Part shown: one piece after another, positions 60,720 to 64,000 of the stretch
How positions within the stretch are numbered: the stretch's first letter is position 1
How the letters are laid out: every line of letters begins with the position of its first letter
Assembly (NCBI RefSeq): GCF_032854445.1
Contig: NC_088298.1
Span: 20,981,295 to 21,045,294 of the forward strand
Direction of reading: 5' to 3'
Origin: Liolophura sinensis
Taxonomy: Eukaryota; Mollusca; Polyplacophora; Chitonida; Chitonidae
Length of the DNA: 64,000 nt
Made by a program: the position numbers and the translations under genes
The notes under the pieces: generated by a model
What the model was told of the DNA's origin: nothing
Database searches by the model: none
The model's input: only the letters and a program-made list of their open reading frames with translations

Positions 60720-60925
60720 TACTTGCCTTGAATGTATAATGGTGGTAGGAAACAGATGGGAAACCTATGGCCACCTGCAGGATGTTGACGAACTCTCTCT
60801 CATATGACCGGAGGGGAAGCCAGCATGAGCTGGACTTGAACTCACAGCGACCACATTGATGTGAGATTCATTCTGCTGCACTAGCAAGCTAAGGTACGCG
60901 TACACCCGATCAGCCACGGATACCC
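60720..60925 (-). mobile_element. SINE family A, head side retained
   Basis: GGGAAACCTATGGCCACCTG, GGGGAAGCCAGCATGAGCTG, ACTTGAACTCACAGCGACCA and a head remnant CAGCCACGGATACCC. Confidence 0.6.
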
Positions 60926-61273
60926 CTGCTCAAGGGGCCACCCTTCATCTACCTGTTATCATGCTGATTTGAGGCCAATCTGGTTACAAGTTTGTTTCAC
61001 GTGAGAAAAGATAATTGGTGGGTATTTTAAGAGTACAGGAAAACTTCCATTTTAACTACCAGGGATATCACGTTTACCATAAATGAACCTTTTGTGCTCA
61101 GTATATACCACCCTAAAAAGACAGTAACTCAGGTGTGAAACTTAAGGTCATTTACCGTATCTGTAATGAAGTGCTTATATAGGATCAAATATTCTAGGAA
61201 AAGAGTTAAATCAAAATCACTCTGGTAATATTGTGTAAAATTATCATGTAATAGGTATAGGACTAATATACCA

Positions 61274-61350
61274 GACCTCTTTGGTCTAGTAGTAGAAGCA
61301 CATGCAGGCTACAGCGCCAATGGTCGTTGGTTCAAATCCCAACAAAGTCA
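61274..61350 (+). other. tRNA-like sequence (pseudogene or SINE head)
   Basis: A-box-like TGGTCTAGTAGTAGAAG and B-box GGTTCAAATCC are correctly ordered; a T arm (GTTGG TTCAAAT CCAAC) and a CTTTG/CAAAG acceptor-type pairing can be drawn. I could not fold a convincing anticodon arm, so this is more likely a decayed tRNA gene or the head of another SINE than a working tRNA. Confidence 0.4.
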
Positions 61351-61636
61351 TCCTATCACTATCACAGGGTTATTTCAACATGTTTTAGTGAGGAAGGAAA
61401 TACTGTAGAAGACTCTCTTTTGGCTCTTCAAAACCTTCAGTCAATTATTTTCAAATGCCCCTAGGGATTGTTTGGCTGTGCTCATATGTATGCGTCATGT
61501 TGATTTAACTAGTCATACATGTTTTTGTTTTTTGTTTTAACATGTAAGTAAAACAAGGGATGGAGCTAGATAATGTACTGGAATTAAAAGTGTACATCAT
61601 GTGAATTCAATTTAAAGCATAAAAAAATTTACTTAC

Positions 61637-61654
61637 CTTTCTCAAACGGTCCAG
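61637..61654 (-). CDS. Possible 18-nt cassette microexon (AGPFEK)
   Basis: On the minus strand, 18 bases (CTGGACCGTTTGAGAAAG) lie between a pyrimidine-bearing acceptor (TTGTTTCCTAG) and a near-perfect donor (AAAG followed by GTAAGTAA). The length is a multiple of three and the phase is 1-1, so the unit could be inserted between the 62707 exon and the 31659 exon without changing frame, adding six residues AGPFEK. A longer 5' extension to the previous AG would be 34 nt and break the frame. Microexons of this size are typical of muscle and neuronal cytoskeletal genes. Short length makes chance matches possible. Confidence 0.45.
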
Positions 61655-62706
61655 CTAGGAAACAATTTCTATTTTATGTATTTCCACAAATAGAAAGCAG
61701 AGGCAAAATCAACACTACCACCCCAACTAAGACCCAAAGAGGAGAAAAATATTGTTAAGGTGTGAAGGAGTTTGTGTATTTGGGGGGAGGGGTTGATCTT
61801 GGGGAGGTAAATAAATCAAAAACAGCAAGCACTGTAGCTCAAAAACAGAGTAAGACTTGTAAGAATAGTAAAGAAAAAGGGCATCGAGAACTGGGGAAAA
61901 GCATGAGTTTACTGACTTTGACTGTGATTTTCTAACCTTTCCCATAATAAAAATTTGTATATAATTGTCAAATTTTTTTTTAGTCTTCAACAATAAAAGT
62001 ATTTTGAAAACAAAAATGCACAGACTTACGACACCAGAAACAGATCCACTAGCTTTCTTTCTGAAAGGTTAAAGATTCACAGCAGTAGTAAGAACAGACC
62101 CGCACTGAATTACCTCCCTTGAGGTCACTCTCCCGTTTAAAAGGTGCGTTTTTAAGAGCAAGCTGTGGATTGGTGGGGGCTCAGAAAATGGCTAACAGCA
62201 AGTTTCAGAGTTAAAGCGCAATAAGCTAGTTGTAGATCAAGCTTTTACACAAATATTAATGTTGTAAACTTATCTGGAAAGCCAAGGATTAACTTTATCT
62301 TTGTTTTAATTCATTCGGGGGTCATTTTAAAATCTTGTCTCTTGTTGAATACAATAAACAGGTTCAGCAAACTGCTAAAAAGCTAAAAAACATGGACTTT
62401 CAGTCTTCATTCAAAATCTGTCAACATTTCTGCGACTCCTAAAGGCTTATATCATGTTTTTTTCACAATCTATTCCCTAGAAAATATTTGTCACTGTCCT
62501 GACGTATCCTACATACTGTCCTGATGTATCCCACATGCTTAAAAAGTCAGGTCCCACTTCTCCTACTTTCACACCTCGAAAACTAATCTCACGTTACATG
62601 ACAGTTGCTGTCTTTACAAAGGGAGGTAATTCAGAGCTAGCCTATTGACAGAAACAACAGACAGGGGAGATAACTCCTTGACATTTCTTTAGCTGAGCAT
62701 ATATAC

Positions 62707-62844
62707 CTTCACCATGCTTTGCAAATGGAGTGCTAAGGCGGGGGAAAACATCATGCAGTGCTGGGCGTGATTTCACCCAAGTACCTGAAGACTCGAGGGC
62801 CTGAGATAAAATGGGATCAATGCCACTGTCATTTTCTCCCTCAG
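62707..62844 (-). CDS. Upstream coding exon, 46 codons, phase 1-1
   Basis: The minus strand reads a T-rich tract and CAG acceptor, then an open exon of 138 nt ending GAAG before the donor GTATAT. It begins in phase 1 (two bases complete a codon from an exon outside the window) and ends in phase 1, exactly the phase needed by the exon at 31546-31659 about 31 kb downstream, giving a junction ...FAKHGE-LNLSG. The peptide includes GENDSGIDPILSQ and SGTWVKSRPALHDVF. There is no ATG at its start, so it is internal and belongs to a longer isoform begun beyond the right edge. No domain is recognised; the segment looks largely disordered, with a Trp- and Pro-containing motif that may be conserved. Confidence 0.72.
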
Positions 62845-64000
62845 CTGGAAAAAAACAAAAACAAAAAAAAAACAAATTTATCACTATGAAAAAATGATGA
62901 TTTACTAATTCACTTCAGTGTTTTTTGTGTTTTCAAGTTTTTTTATATTAAAGGAACTAGCAGGCACATATACTGAACTCAAATACAACAGCAAGCAGGC
63001 TTACACAGTGAAATTTAGCCTAAAAGAAACTGCAAAACATTCTGCCAAATACTGAAATTCTCTTTGAACTAAAAAAAAAAAAAAAAAAAAAAACACATCC
63101 TCTCTCTGACTACAACCTGGTACAGTTATATACAATATAATGAATATATGTATATAATAGTCCCAGCTAACACATATATCTACTGTTTCATTTTGGGCTG
63201 AATCCCATCTGTAAATACTGTTTATTAATTTAAATGTACATAATATAATACGAGCATTTACACAAATACTGAATCTAGCAGTGAATACTATAAGAAGCCA
63301 CATGTTTCATATCTCCAGGTTTAACCGCATCATGTTAATACTACATTTTATCAATTAGTTCAGAAAGATACTGAAAGATATTTTCATTTACGGAAGAGAC
63401 TCATTAAATGAAAGATAATTTCGTTCAAAAAAAAAAATCAATCTTCTTTGAATTTCACGAACACAATTTTGTGTAGACATTCACGAGGTATAAAATAACA
63501 AAGAAAAACACAACAGTTTTTAAAATAAATAACTAAAGAAAAAATGAATAAGAAGTGGGCATTATAAGTCACATCACAACAGTCACAGTACAAGCCAGCA
63601 TCGAAGAGAGTAGAATGAAATTAAACAAATTTAATTAAAATTAGAACACAAGATACTCATACATAAATAATATCTGATGCCACATTTATAAGAGATTGTT
63701 CATTCCGACATAAAAGGAAGAGGGTATTTCATCCAAAGTTTACCATTAATTTAAGTGCCATGTCTTGCTTAAGACGATTTTGATTGATTCCAGAAAAAAA
63801 CGTTAGCATCAAAAGTAACATTTCAAAGATCTTTACATGTTCACATACCAAACTTTAGGTGAAATACAGTAGTTGTCAACTTCATGAAACATTTCAACAA
63901 ATTAGTTTTGCTTTTCTAAAGAAACCCTCACAGAAAGAACATGTAATCGGAATATTTTTAAGCCAAAAACAGATGTTTCTAAAACATTCAATGCAAATGA
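62845..64000. other. Upstream intron, runs off the window
   Basis: AT-rich intronic sequence with a poly-A run (63070-63093). Donor-like GTAAGC near 63000 is followed back by an in-frame stop with no acceptor. Preceding exons must lie beyond the right edge. Confidence 0.55.

Larger units (their letters stand above)
45819..61636. other. Large intron, distal part and region upstream of the internal first exon
   Basis: Should contain the promoter of the 45758-45818 exon immediately to its right. Otherwise dispersed and tandem repeats in AT-rich sequence. No second gene recognised. Confidence 0.5.
5121..62844 (-). other. Gene locus: coiled-coil, two-Ig-domain cytoskeletal-type protein (partial at 5' end)
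   Basis: One split gene spans almost the whole window. Exons were joined because each has an AG acceptor and a GT donor on the minus strand and because the codon phase left by each exon fits the next one throughout. With the internal start at 45818, coding length is 3822 nt (1273 aa) with the near terminal exon or 3915 nt (1304 aa) with the far one; both divide by three. Order in the protein: variable N-terminus, charged helical region, acidic linkers, two I-set Ig domains, linker, coiled coil, variable C-terminus. No signal peptide or membrane segment is visible, so an intracellular role is inferred. Intracellular I-set domains plus coiled coil are known from muscle and actin-associated proteins (palladin, nexilin, zormin, unc-89), but I do not recognise the orthologue. 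Confidence 0.85.

Noticed and set aside
62107-62175. Exon-like segment on the minus strand (acceptor CCACAG, donor GGAG/GTAATT)
   Set aside because: 49 nt, not a multiple of three; entered in phase 1 it meets a stop. The GGGAGGTAATTC motif also recurs at 62620 and looks like a dispersed repeat.

Overview
This is an animal nuclear genome window: AT-rich, with large introns, many minisatellites, tRNA-derived SINEs and MITE-like inverted-repeat elements, and no compact or operon-like gene layout. The recurring SINE with a TAAA-type tail is of a kind I associate with molluscs and other lophotrochozoans. The taxon is therefore an inference (mollusc most likely), not something the sequence proves.

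The window is dominated by one minus-strand gene, read from right to left. I rebuilt it exon by exon from GT-AG splice sites and reading phase, and every junction keeps frame. From the right: a coding exon at 62707-62844 (its 5' neighbours lie outside the window), a possible 18-nt microexon at 61637-61654, an alternative first exon with its own ATG at 45758-45818, then fourteen exons from 31659 down to 16165. The gene ends in one of two mutually exclusive terminal exons, 14076-14405 or 5121-5543. Starting at the internal ATG, the predicted protein is 1273 or 1304 residues depending on the last exon.

The product is a probable intracellular cytoskeletal or sarcomeric protein. It has a low-complexity N-terminus, a charged coiled-coil or single-alpha-helix segment (about residues 205-270), acidic disordered linkers, two I-set immunoglobulin domains (about 566-661 and 669-762), a second predicted coiled coil (about 1111-1175) and a variable C-terminal tail. 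The architecture recalls palladin/myopalladin, nexilin, zormin and unc-89-type proteins, but I cannot assign an orthologue.

Layout: 1-5.1 kb is repeat-bearing DNA beyond the last exon. 5.5-14 kb is the intron between the alternative last exons and holds an unusually dense run of minisatellites (6.2-11.6 kb). 14-31.7 kb holds the compact exon cluster. 31.7-62.7 kb is a giant intron with SINEs, MITEs, a 20-bp satellite array and the internal first exon. 62.7-64 kb holds the upstream coding exon and intron. I saw no convincing second protein-coding gene, canonical rRNA or intact tRNA. The many short open frames in the satellite arrays are artefacts of repeats lacking stops.
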